Shown here one piece after another: positions 18,483 through 25,935 of a DNA stretch of 64,000 bases. Location: positions 204,329 to 268,328 of the forward strand of contig JBFWNG010000006.1 in the NCBI GenBank assembly GCA_050251195.1. The letters run 5' to 3'. Position 1 is the first letter of the stretch, and every line of letters begins with the position of its first letter. The DNA comes from JBFWNG01 sp050251195 (GTDB lineage Bacteria; Bdellovibrionota_B; Oligoflexia; Oligoflexales; Oligoflexaceae). Position numbers and translations under genes: made by a program. The notes below the pieces were generated by a model. It was not told the origin of the DNA and did not search any database. It worked only from the letters and a program-made list of their open reading frames with translations.

Positions 18483-19139
18483 TTAGCTGCGATGCGAAAG
18501 CTTCATTTTTCTTGTGTAAAGAAGATCCGTAAGTTTTGACGCGTTTTTGTTGATATCGTCAACAATCGCTGCCTGTTTTGCGGTCAGAACACCGTAGAAG
18601 AACAAGCAGAAAAGTGCCGTTGATAGTCCGAACGACGTTGCGTTCAACGCTTCCGCGATACCTTCCGCGAGGAGCGTTTGCTTCTGTGCGCCGGTGGCCT
18701 TTGCAACCGCCGCGAAAGATCGCATCAGACCGAAGATCGTTCCGAGCAGTCCGAGGAGCGTAGCAACGTTGGCCGTGGTAGCAAGAAATCCTGTAAACTT
18801 GTTTATCTTAGGCATAGTTGAAAGCACGGCATGGTCGAGCGCGTTGTCTATCTCGTCGGGAGTGTCGTTGGAACGCTTCAGACCCTCAGCAAGGACGAAC
18901 GGAAGGAGTTTTGGGCGCGCTTTCTTGCAGAGACGAATCGCGTTCTCGATCGAATTATTCATGACCATTTTCTGAACCATCGCCATGAAACCGCTACTAT
19001 TGGCCAGGTCGTACACAAGCCAGTACCGGTAGGAACGCTCGACCACTATGACAACCGAGATCAGAAACACAAACAAAATTGACGACATAACTTCTACGCC
19101 GCCCATCTGGAAATAGTGGATAATCGTGTCCATTGTCAC
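18483..19139 (-). CDS. MotA/TolQ/ExbB proton channel protein (AglR type)
   Basis: 218 residues with three predicted TM helices (about 18-36, 118-140, 158-182). The signature ATLLGLLGTIFGLMRSF lies around residue 125, and a conserved TSFGLSTAL stretch precedes the last helix. It is the inner-membrane stator-like component that, with the two ExbD-like proteins, would convert proton flow into force. It is the first gene of the operon, so the promoter should lie in 19140-19350. Confidence 0.92.
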   Translation of the reverse strand: MTMDTIIHYFQMGGVEVMSSILFVFLISVVIVVERSYRYWLVYDLANSSGFMAMVQKMVMNNSIENAIRLCKKARPKLLPFVLAEGLKRSNDTPDEIDNALDHAVLSTMPKINKFTGFLATTANVATLLGLLGTIFGLMRSFAAVAKATGAQKQTLLAEGIAEALNATSFGLSTALFCLFFYGVLTAKQAAIVDDINKNASKLTDLLYTRKMKLSHRS

Positions 19140-19350
19140 TCCTTAGTTGAGGTCGATTGCCGCAGTCAAAATTTTTAGACTTTTGGGGCTTTTATATAAA
19201 TTTTACGAACTTGGACCACTGCATGTCAACCTTCGTCATTAAAATCAAAAGATTGTGGCCAATGCGCCGATTTTGACTTATAGTTAAGTTACGTATCTTT
19301 TTAGAATTTTAGATTGTTTTACACTGTTAAGATAATTAGGTTTTGGAATT
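19140..19350. promoter_or_regulatory. A+T-rich divergent promoter region
   Basis: 211 bp between the start of the gliding-type operon (-) and nuoB (+), clearly more A+T-rich than its surroundings. On the + strand TTGACT (19273) and TATCTT (19294) are spaced 15 bp, a weak sigma70-like pair. The exact promoters are not determined. Confidence 0.4.
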
Positions 19351-19830
19351 ATGAAACACGCATCTCATGATGAAAATCAGGGCATTTTTACTTCAAAATT
19401 ATCAGAATTGATTTCCTGGGCGAGGAAAAACTCGTTGTGGCCCTATCCATTTGGAACGGCCTGCTGCGGCATAGAATACATGGCGGTTGTCGGACCCAAG
19501 TTTGACATCAGCCGATTCGGCGCCGAAGTTGTGCGATTTTCCCCACGACAGAGCGACGTCATGATTGTCGCCGGTACCATCACCGAAAAGATGGCGCCCG
19601 TGGTCAAGAAGATTTACGATCAAATGGCCGAACCCAAATGGGTTATTTCTATGGGCGCCTGCGCGTCAAGCGGAGGATTTTATCGGGCTTACCACGTTGT
19701 TCAAGGGGTTGACCGCATTGTCCCCGTCGACGTCTATATCGCTGGCTGTCCTCCTACTCCGGAAGCGGTTATTGCGGGACTGATGACGTTACAGGATCAA
19801 ATAGCGCAAGGGGCTAAGAAAAAAGCGTAA
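19351..19830 (+). CDS. nuoB: NADH-quinone oxidoreductase subunit B (orphan copy)
   Basis: 159 residues, the normal NuoB length. All four ligands of the N2 [4Fe-4S] cluster are present: the tandem Cys38-Cys39 (GTACCGIEY), Cys104 (GACASSGG) and Cys133 (AGCPPTPE). NuoB is the peripheral-arm subunit of complex I next to the quinone site. No other nuo gene is adjacent; the gene lies alone upstream of a receiver-like/GHKL gene with which it overlaps by 1 bp (TAATG). It could be the genome's only nuoB displaced from the operon, or a second copy. Confidence 0.93.
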   Translation: MKHASHDENQGIFTSKLSELISWARKNSLWPYPFGTACCGIEYMAVVGPKFDISRFGAEVVRFSPRQSDVMIVAGTITEKMAPVVKKIYDQMAEPKWVISMGACASSGGFYRAYHVVQGVDRIVPVDVYIAGCPPTPEAVIAGLMTLQDQIAQGAKKKA

Positions 19831-20789
19831 TGGGAAAGAATCAAAGCGTTCTAAGCGTGGATTTAGGCGGCTTCAAGCCGTTGCCGTCCGGCTCCGCAAT
19901 AAAGGTTATGTGTGACAAAGCGCAATTGGACGGCGTCACCGACGTCCACTCGGCATTATCCGCATTGGCGCACAACAAATACGAAATCCTTGTTTGCAAT
20001 GCACCCATTAAGCAAGTTTTCACGTTAGCAAAATCTAGTAATCCAGCGATAAAAATCGTCTTGGTTACCGAACTACCTATGCCCGAGTACAGCGGCGCCT
20101 TGGATAACATCGAAGAAACGCTCCTCGATCACATTGTTTCCAACAGAAGCGAAGAAGCGTTGACCATACACGAGCTCAGGGTCACGATTCAAAAGATGCT
20201 TACGGGCGATATCTTTGGGATCGAAAAGTATTTGCGAAATCAAACTCAAGTCTTCCGTTTTCCCATCACGGGAAGTCCGGATAGAGATCCGCTGAATAAA
20301 CACGTGGCAAAATTTGTGGAAGATCTCGCGTTAGGCCAAAACCTTTCGAAAACAGCCTACGGCATTTCAGAGGAACTCCTGATGAACGCCATTTACGACG
20401 CACCCATGGCGAGTCGCAAGGAACCATATGCTTCTACTTCTCGAAACTCTTCGATGATTTTGAAGCCGGAGGACTATGCGGAACTTTCTTTTGGTTGCGA
20501 CGGTCGGATTCTAGCCATTGGCGTGGCAGATCCGTTCGGCCTTTTACACCCTGATACTTTCGCCCGCTATTTGAAAAAAGTGCTGCGTCGGCAGGATAGC
20601 CACCAACTTATCGACAACAAAGAGGGAGGCGCGGGTCTCGGATTTTTCAAGATCCTGTTTGGCAGCCACAGTCTCATTGCTAATGTGCAAAGTCGCAAGC
20701 GAACGGAAATTATTTCCCTCATTGACGTGACCGAGCAGTTGCGAGATTTTTCAAAAATGGCGCGCTCCATTCACTTTTTCTCCGCTTAA
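19830..20789 (+). CDS. receiver-like and GHKL-ATPase-like signalling protein
   Basis: 319 residues, soluble. Residues about 20-125 look like a degenerate receiver domain (beta strands YEILVCNAP and IKIVLVTELPM), without a clear phospho-acceptor Asp in the standard place. Residues about 160-300 resemble a GHKL/HATPase domain: an N-box-like EELLMNAIYDAP, a VADPFGLL D-x-x-G-like segment and a Gly-rich GGAGLGFFKIL. No HisKA helix with a phospho-His is visible, so it looks like an anti-sigma or histidine-kinase-like ATPase. It is translationally coupled to nuoB, an unexplained partnership. Confidence 0.62.
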   Translation: MGKNQSVLSVDLGGFKPLPSGSAIKVMCDKAQLDGVTDVHSALSALAHNKYEILVCNAPIKQVFTLAKSSNPAIKIVLVTELPMPEYSGALDNIEETLLDHIVSNRSEEALTIHELRVTIQKMLTGDIFGIEKYLRNQTQVFRFPITGSPDRDPLNKHVAKFVEDLALGQNLSKTAYGISEELLMNAIYDAPMASRKEPYASTSRNSSMILKPEDYAELSFGCDGRILAIGVADPFGLLHPDTFARYLKKVLRRQDSHQLIDNKEGGAGLGFFKILFGSHSLIANVQSRKRTEIISLIDVTEQLRDFSKMARSIHFFSA

Positions 20790-20812
20790 CCCCTTAGTTC
20801 ATAGGAGATGCT

Positions 20813-22039
20813 ATGGCCAAGATTAAAGTAAAGAATCCCGTTGTAGAGCTTGACGGGGATGAGATGACTCGGATCATCTGGGCAAAGATCAAGGAGAAGT
20901 TTATTCATCCTTATCTCGACGCGGATATTAAGTACTTCGACCTCAGCGTTCAAAACCGCGACAAAACCGAGGACAAAGTTACGCTCGACGCCGCGAAGGC
21001 CATCCAACAATTCGACGTCGGCATCAAATGCGCGACAATTACGCCCGACGAAGAGCGGGTTAAAGAATTTAATCTCAAGAAAATGTGGAAGAGCCCCAAC
21101 GGCACCATCCGCAACTACCTCGGCGGAACAGTGTTTCGCGAACCCATCATCTGCAAGAACATTCCCAAGCTCGTTCCAAATTGGAAAAAACCTATCGTCG
21201 TAGGCCGTCACGCCCATGCCGACCAGTACAAAGCAACGGACCTCAACATTCCGGGCGAAGGCGTTCTCAAACTTGTTTACGAACCTGCAGGCGGCGGCAA
21301 AACGGAGTCGTGGGTCGTTAACGAATTCAAAGGCAAAGGTGTGGCGCTCGGCATGTTCAACACCGACGAGTCCATCCAAGGATTTGCGCGTTCTTGCTTT
21401 AACTACGGCTTGCAAAAGAAATACCCTGTGTATCTTTCGACCAAGAACACGATCCTCAAGACATACGACGGTCGATTCCGCGATATATTCGCGGAGATCT
21501 TTGACAAAGAGTTCAAGGATCAATTCAAGAAGGCCGGCATAACCTATGAACACAGACTCATCGACGACATGGTAGCGCAAGTTCTCAAGTGGGAAGGCGG
21601 GATCGTTTGGGCATGCAAGAACTACGACGGCGACGTCCAGTCAGACACCGTGGCCCAAGGGTTCGGCAGCCTCGGTCTCATGACCTCGATCCTTCTTTGC
21701 CCCAATGGGCGGACGATCGAGGCGGAAGCGGCGCACGGCACCGTCACGAGGCATTACCGCCAGCACCAAAAAGGCGAAAAAACGAGCACCAACCCGGTTG
21801 CTTCCATCTTCGCGTGGACACAAGGACTTAGGCATCGCGGCAACCTCGACGGCACCAAAGAACTTGTTGCGTTCACCGAGGCTTTGGAAAATGCCTGCGT
21901 CGCGACAATTGAGGCAGGTCATATGACGAAGGACCTCGCAGTCTGCGTTCACGGCAACGACGTGCCGAAGGGAAGCTTTCTCTATACAGATGATTTCCTC
22001 GATAAGATTCTTGAGACTTTTAAGAAGAAGTGGTCCTAG
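20813..22039 (+). CDS. icd: NADP-dependent isocitrate dehydrogenase
   Basis: 408 residues, homodimeric type II IDH similar to the eukaryotic NADP form rather than E. coli Icd. The start VELDGDEMTRIIW, the substrate-binding SPNGTIRNYLGGTVFREP, the YDGRFRDIF block and the C-terminal NP(V)ASIFAWTQGLRHRG are classical family motifs. It catalyses oxidative decarboxylation of isocitrate to 2-oxoglutarate in the TCA cycle, giving NADPH. It lies 23 bp after the GHKL-like gene, preceded by AGGAG. A strong hairpin follows at 22081-22115. Confidence 0.96.
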   Translation: MAKIKVKNPVVELDGDEMTRIIWAKIKEKFIHPYLDADIKYFDLSVQNRDKTEDKVTLDAAKAIQQFDVGIKCATITPDEERVKEFNLKKMWKSPNGTIRNYLGGTVFREPIICKNIPKLVPNWKKPIVVGRHAHADQYKATDLNIPGEGVLKLVYEPAGGGKTESWVVNEFKGKGVALGMFNTDESIQGFARSCFNYGLQKKYPVYLSTKNTILKTYDGRFRDIFAEIFDKEFKDQFKKAGITYEHRLIDDMVAQVLKWEGGIVWACKNYDGDVQSDTVAQGFGSLGLMTSILLCPNGRTIEAEAAHGTVTRHYRQHQKGEKTSTNPVASIFAWTQGLRHRGNLDGTKELVAFTEALENACVATIEAGHMTKDLAVCVHGNDVPKGSFLYTDDFLDKILETFKKKWS

Positions 22040-22080
22040 GCGGTCCCAGATATTTAGAAGGCGGCAATGAATCTCGGAAT

Positions 22081-22115
22081 TTCTGAGAACCGGGCTTAGT
22101 GCCCGGTTCTCAGAA
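22081..22115. repeat. 15-bp perfect hairpin after icd
   Basis: TTCTGAGAACCGGGC (22081-22095) and its exact complement (22101-22115) enclose a 5-nt loop. No T-run follows on either strand, but the stem is strong enough to act as a 3' stabiliser or weak terminator. The stop codon of the minus-strand four-helix gene (22096-22098) lies in the loop, so that gene's last codons form one arm. Confidence 0.8.
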
Positions 22116-22398
22116 GCTTGAAGAGGCTCGCTGCAAGATGGTCTAGAAGCTCGGCTTGGGCAAGATAATCATCATCGATCAAATCGAATATGGCTTGGCA
22201 TTCGCGAACACTTCCGAATGCAATTTGTTGAAATCGTCGTTGATCTGGTCGGGTGAATTTACCTCTGCCTTCAGCAAGATTGAGAGCAACGCTTGATGCT
22301 GCTCGCAAGAGCTGGGACTTCAGGTGCGCCGGTAGGTGCAGATTCTTGATACTGCGATAGAATTGAACTGCTAACTCGTAGGTTCTAAAAGTTTTCAT
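22096..22398 (-). CDS. four-helix-bundle protein (23S rRNA IVP family)
   Basis: 100 residues, full length for the TIGR02436 four-helix-bundle family, originally seen in 23S rRNA intervening sequences. Signature: MKTFRTYELAVQFYRSI, then SQLLRAASSVALNLAEG. The ATG at 22398 follows GGAGGA at 7-nt spacing; the upstream in-frame TTG is less likely. It is a divergent mirror of the paralogue at 22463, and both share the leader inside a palindrome. Its function outside rRNA is not known. Confidence 0.85.
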   Translation of the reverse strand: MKTFRTYELAVQFYRSIKNLHLPAHLKSQLLRAASSVALNLAEGRGKFTRPDQRRFQQIAFGSVRECQAIFDLIDDDYLAQAELLDHLAASLFKLLRTGH

Positions 22399-22470
22399 AA
22401 AAAATTCCTCCAAAAAAAAGGTTCACACCCGTTGTGAGAACTTTTTTTTGGAGGAATTTTTTATGAAAAC
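22391..22470. repeat. large palindrome joining two divergent paralogues
   Basis: Positions 22391-22419 and 22442-22470 are exact inverted copies of 29 bp; they contain both start codons, both GGAGGA sites and a run of eight A/T. The matching continues into codons of both genes (identical MKTFRTYELAV). The centre (22420-22441) is not palindromic. Whatever promoters exist must lie in or over this 64-bp leader. Confidence 0.85.
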
Positions 22471-22765
22471 TTTTAGAACCTACGAGCTAGCCGTCGACCT
22501 TTACAATCGAGCAAAGTCAGTGAAATTGCCGTCGTTTTTGCGTTCCCAACTTCTGCGAGCAGCATCAAGCGTTGCTCTCAATCTTGCCGAAGGCAATGCC
22601 AGAAAAGGACAAGCGGATCGGCGTAAATTCTTTAACATTTCGTTGGCCTCTCTTAGGGAAGTGCAAAGCATTATGCGGCTTGAGCCAAAAGCATGCCGCG
22701 ATCTCATTCAAGTGGCAGACAAACTCGGTGGCAATCTTTACTGCCTGCAGCGCTCCCTCTTATGA
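22463..22765 (+). CDS. four-helix-bundle protein (23S rRNA IVP family), second copy
   Basis: 100 residues, same length as the divergent copy. It begins with the identical MKTFRTYELAV and keeps SQLLRAASSVALNLAEG, but differs in much of the remaining sequence (KGQADRRKFFNISLASLREVQ). ATG at 22463 is preceded by GGAGGA. The family folds as a short four-helix bundle and its cellular role is not established. A 15-bp tandem repeat begins 52 bp downstream. Confidence 0.85.
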   Translation: MKTFRTYELAVDLYNRAKSVKLPSFLRSQLLRAASSVALNLAEGNARKGQADRRKFFNISLASLREVQSIMRLEPKACRDLIQVADKLGGNLYCLQRSLL

Positions 22766-22817
22766 GGGACCGCCCGTTTCAGTGAGCTTCAGGTTTCAGA
22801 AATTCGGAGATTTCAGG

Positions 22818-22937
22818 GATTCTGAGGCCGGAGATTCTGAGGCCGGAGATGCCGAGGCCGGAGATGCCGAGGCCGGAGATTCTGAGGCCGGAGATTCTGA
22901 GGCCGGAGATTCTGAGGCCGGAGATTCTGAGGCCGGA
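22818..22937. repeat. 15-bp tandem repeat, eight copies
   Basis: Eight consecutive 15-bp units of GATTCTGAGGCCGGA (units 3 and 4 read GATGCCGAGGCCGGA). As the unit is a multiple of three, all frames without a stop stay open, giving spurious SEAGD or RPQNL repeats. It is probably a non-coding minisatellite between the four-helix gene and the VOC gene. Confidence 0.9.
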
Positions 22938-22966
22938 GATTTGCTAGCTTTCCCGCATTAAAAGAA

Positions 22967-23314
22967 CTATTTCTCCTCGATGCCCCAAACATTTCCTTCG
23001 GGATCAAAAAAATCACAGAACCAGGGGCTTTCGCCTTCGCGCTCGGGATCTTCGATTTTCACCCCTTTGCTTCTCAGTTCAGCAACCGTTGCTTTGATGT
23101 CGTCACAAAGTAAATATGGTCTCGGGCCTTTACCGATGAGCGCATCGTTCTTCGTGACGTGAATGGCGAGTCTACCAAGCTTTTTATGGTGCAAGGACGC
23201 GTATTCCCCTGGTGCGTTGTAGTCGATTTCGAAACCTAACTTGTCGCAGTACCAGCTGACCGCTTCAACGTGTTTCTTTGCGTAGATCATGACGTGAGAG
23301 AATCTTGTTAGCAT
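22967..23314 (-). CDS. VOC-family (glyoxalase/bleomycin-resistance-like) protein
   Basis: 115 residues, one VOC module pair: the start FSHVMIYAKKHVEAVSWYCDKLGFEIDY and the end CDFFDPEGNVWGIEE are typical of glyoxalase/dioxygenase-superfamily proteins. Metal ligands plausibly are His7 and the C-terminal Glu. Substrate cannot be predicted. Its ATG overlaps the end of the TIGR02147 gene by 7 bp, so the two form a unit. Confidence 0.85.
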   Translation of the reverse strand: MLTRFSHVMIYAKKHVEAVSWYCDKLGFEIDYNAPGEYASLHHKKLGRLAIHVTKNDALIGKGPRPYLLCDDIKATVAELRSKGVKIEDPEREGESPWFCDFFDPEGNVWGIEEK

Positions 23315-24015
23315 AATTTGTCTCCATTAATTAGTTTAATTGCTGCCATATTGAACATATAGAAATCAGAATCATTGACTGTACTTTCGCGAGCCTTCGC
23401 CTCTCTTGCCATCAACTTCATCAGGTCAGCAACGCCGTCTGAAGAAAGAAAGAAGAAATTTGTTTGCAACTGTATCTGCGCTTGATCACCGACAAAGGCT
23501 TCCGTTATTTTTTTAATAACACTTGCCGGTTCCAGCGAGATTTCGGTAACGTCCGGGTGCAGCTTTCGTATTCTTTGAATGAAACGTTTTGCGTTCTCCA
23601 CCTGAAGATCCGTAAGGCCCAACAGATCCCCGATCTTGCCGTCCTCCGTGATTCCAAACTCCAGTAGCTTTTGAATCGCACCGAAGTACCAGCCATTGAG
23701 CTGCGAACTCGGCTTCTTTTTCTCCGCCGCAAGCAGCGACTTCAATTGTTTGCCGGCGTTGAGTCTTTCCTTAGCCGTTCTTGCATGCTGCTCGATGACC
23801 GACAATTCGAATATCCTCTGCATCTCATGCGACAGACGCAACTTCTTACAAAGCTCCCGCGCCTTCACTAAGGAAACACCTTTCTTATTGCTCAGAACTT
23901 CTGACACCTTCGAAGGCTGCATACCGAGGAATTTGGCAAAGGCGCGTAAGGAATAGCTGGGATTCATCGTCCTGCGCCTTTGAAAATGGTTTTGCAAAAT
24001 CTCTTGGTATTTCAC
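23308..24015 (-). CDS. TIGR02147 family protein (putative regulator)
   Basis: 235 residues. N-terminal helix-turn-helix-like stretch (YSLRAFAKFLGMQPSKVSEVLSNKKG), then the TIGR02147 core with WYFGAIQKLLE near residue 108 and the C-terminal TNFFFLSSDGVADLMKLM. The family is strongly expanded in Fibrobacter and Bdellovibrio-like genomes and its members are thought to be DNA-binding regulators. It likely controls the downstream VOC gene, which overlaps it. Confidence 0.85.
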   Translation of the reverse strand: MKYQEILQNHFQRRRTMNPSYSLRAFAKFLGMQPSKVSEVLSNKKGVSLVKARELCKKLRLSHEMQRIFELSVIEQHARTAKERLNAGKQLKSLLAAEKKKPSSQLNGWYFGAIQKLLEFGITEDGKIGDLLGLTDLQVENAKRFIQRIRKLHPDVTEISLEPASVIKKITEAFVGDQAQIQLQTNFFFLSSDGVADLMKLMAREAKARESTVNDSDFYMFNMAAIKLINGDKLC

Positions 24016-24210
24016 GTTGCCTCATGGGGATCGATTCCCCGTCTGTGTGGGAAGGTAACAAAAGTTATGAGCAAAGGCAATATAGAAAGGGAACAAAGTG
24101 TTCCCTAACGTTCCCTAAACGTTGGGGGCGAGGTTCAGGTTCACGACCTAGAATACCCATACGCTCGAAGTCTACGCAGGAAGTATCGAGGTTTAGAGCG
24201 CATCCTTACT

Positions 24211-24246
24211 TCCGCGCTTCCGCGATAATAAACGCGGAGGCGCGGA
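24211..24246. repeat. GC-rich hairpin of the dispersed palindromic repeat family
   Basis: TCCGCGCTTCCGCG (24211-24224) pairs with CGCGGAGGCGCGGA (24233-24246), with one G-U-type mismatch and an 8-nt loop. The right arm and following AATAA resemble the core of the 90-bp repeats at 41531 and 54515. The rest of 24016-24269 shows nothing else recognisable. Confidence 0.65.
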
Positions 24247-24269
24247 ATAATAGGCGTGCGGAGAGATAT

Positions 24270-24650
24270 CTATTTGTAACTATCCTTCTCACCCAGAGGA
24301 TGGATGAGATGGTCAAAGTACATCCAAAGCGCTTGACCATACGGAAAGAAAAACAATCCAAACAGCACGAGAAACGCACTGACAAGCGATGCGATCTTCA
24401 TGGTACCGAGATCGTAGTTCACGATCAAATAGACCGCAAACACCAAGCCGATGATCGCTGTGACGGTGTAGTTGATCATCCAGGAAGAACCCGCGAAATA
24501 GCCTTCCTCGCGCTCGAAGAGATAATTACATTGCTCGCATCCGCGTGCGAAGCTGAGCCACGACTTCTCTTTGCGCAGGGATACTTCTCCGCAATAAAGG
24601 CATCGAAGCAGCAAAACGTTTTTGAATTTAGGACGCGGTATTTCCGCCAT
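24270..24650 (-). CDS. DUF983-type zinc-ribbon membrane protein
   Basis: 126 residues. N-terminal CLYCGEVSL and CEQCNYLFE give two CxxC pairs (zinc ribbon), followed by two TM helices (about 55-75 and 83-103). This matches the DUF983 family, of unknown function and sometimes linked with cytochrome oxidase assembly. The chosen ATG (24650) overlaps the Rieske gene by 23 bp and begins MAEIPRPKFKN; a longer reading frame lacks support. Confidence 0.75.
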   Translation of the reverse strand: MAEIPRPKFKNVLLLRCLYCGEVSLRKEKSWLSFARGCEQCNYLFEREEGYFAGSSWMINYTVTAIIGLVFAVYLIVNYDLGTMKIASLVSAFLVLFGLFFFPYGQALWMYFDHLIHPLGEKDSYK

Positions 24651-24963
24651 TGACGTCGACCCACACAGTGTTGTTTTTTGTTTGTACTGGAAATCGAACA
24701 AGACCACAAGTGGCGGGTGGACAAAGATGCTGGCCTGTCTCGGGCGAAAATTCGGCGCCGTGGGCGTAGCAAACGATATGATCATGCCGTAGTTCGCCAA
24801 ATTCGCTCAACCTGACGTCCTGATGACTACAGCGATCGAGGAAGCAGGTTACGGACTTGGCTTGGCGGATGAATATATAGTGCTTGTCCTCGAACGTCCA
24901 TTCCGCCATGGCGCCCTCTGGGATTTGGTCGATCTTTGATGCTTCGATCCAACGCTCGGTCAT
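24628..24963 (-). CDS. Rieske [2Fe-2S] ferredoxin-type protein
   Basis: 111 residues, a single Rieske domain without membrane anchor. The cluster ligands are complete: Cys45-x-His47 and Cys65-x-x-His68 (CSHQDV...CYAHGAEF). Small Rieske proteins carry electrons for non-heme dioxygenases or other redox partners. The ATG at 24963 lies 5 bp after the J-domain gene's stop; the DUF983 gene overlaps its end. Confidence 0.9.
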   Translation of the reverse strand: MTERWIEASKIDQIPEGAMAEWTFEDKHYIFIRQAKSVTCFLDRCSHQDVRLSEFGELRHDHIVCYAHGAEFSPETGQHLCPPATCGLVRFPVQTKNNTVWVDVNGGNTAS

Positions 24964-24968
24964 ATGGT

Positions 24969-25931
24969 TCAATTCTGCACGAGCTTGGAAAGCTGTGCGT
25001 ACGATACCGACAGAAGCTTGAACTTCTCCTCGTTGCCGCCTTGTAGGTCGGGGTGCCATTTCTTGGCGAGATCGATGTACCTTTTCTTTAGCTCCGCTTT
25101 GGTAGGCAGATCTTCAAATTGCATGAATCTTAGAGCCTCGTAGTCGGCCTTTTTGAATCTAGGAAGGGTCGAGCGGCGTTTTCGCAGCTCGTCTCTAATG
25201 TGCGAGGCACGTTCCTTATACGTTTCTTGTTGTGCCTGTCTCTTGAGCTGAGCCCGTTGGAAATCCCAAAGCTTGCAGCTTCCTTCCCATAGTATTTCGT
25301 AGCATTTGGCGATCTCGGTTTGAGCGTGCAAAACGTGAGTTTTGACGTTGTGCAGAAATTTTTCGAGTAAAGGACTTCGGAGTCCTTCCGGAAGATTCGC
25401 GGGAAGGGAGTTGAACCTCAGTGATTCGAACGGCTTGTCGAGCGCGCAAACCTGTTCCAAACCGCAGTTCAACTCCAGCAGCGTCAACCACAGGGAAGGT
25501 CCCTGTTCCGAAAAAGGGATAGGGAAAATCTTGCGCTCTTTAAACGAACTCTCTAAAGCCGCCTGTACTCTGTCCACATTGCCAAGTTCGTACCTGTTAA
25601 ACACCGGCTCCGGCAAAATGCCCGACGAGAAGGGACTTGCTCCGACTTTAGGCGTTTCCCGGAACCATGCTCCTTGTCGCTCTCCGGAAAGCATGCCGAG
25701 TCTGAAGGTAAGCGTATTGTGCAGCTCCTTTGCGCGTCTTCTTATTTCCGTGACGCTGTCTGTCGACCTACCCTTGTAAAAACAAAGATTGCGCCGCAGG
25801 CATTCGGTGAATTGCACTCTTAAAGATTGCGATCTGATAACGCGCTGCAAGCATTCTTCGACCGAATCGTCTCCCACAAGCACAGGAGCGAACCAGTCTT
25901 CCAACAAATTGGCATCAGTCTTGATCGTCAT
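24969..25931 (-). CDS. protein with C-terminal J-domain
   Basis: 320 residues. Only the last ~60 residues are recognisable: TKAELKKRYIDLAKKWHPDLQGGNEEKFKLLSVSY, a J-domain with the essential HPD motif near residue 295. The N-terminal 250 residues are mostly helical and show no known domain (some conserved-looking CYEILWEGSCKLW). The J-domain would recruit DnaK/Hsp70. Its position before a Rieske gene suggests a role in handling a metalloprotein, which is inference. Confidence 0.75.
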   Translation of the reverse strand: MTIKTDANLLEDWFAPVLVGDDSVEECLQRVIRSQSLRVQFTECLRRNLCFYKGRSTDSVTEIRRRAKELHNTLTFRLGMLSGERQGAWFRETPKVGASPFSSGILPEPVFNRYELGNVDRVQAALESSFKERKIFPIPFSEQGPSLWLTLLELNCGLEQVCALDKPFESLRFNSLPANLPEGLRSPLLEKFLHNVKTHVLHAQTEIAKCYEILWEGSCKLWDFQRAQLKRQAQQETYKERASHIRDELRKRRSTLPRFKKADYEALRFMQFEDLPTKAELKKRYIDLAKKWHPDLQGGNEEKFKLLSVSYAQLSKLVQN

Positions 25932-25935
25932 ACAC

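Noticed and set aside
22096..22765. 23S rRNA intervening sequence
   Set aside because: Although the proteins belong to the IVP family, no rRNA sequence flanks them.
22572..22961. Plus-strand frame with SEAGD repeats
   Set aside because: It overlaps a real four-helix gene in another frame and then runs through the 15-bp minisatellite, which stays open only because the unit is a multiple of three.
24024..24653. Long plus-strand frame opposite the DUF983 and Rieske genes
   Set aside because: It is antisense to clearly recognisable proteins and has no SD or family features.
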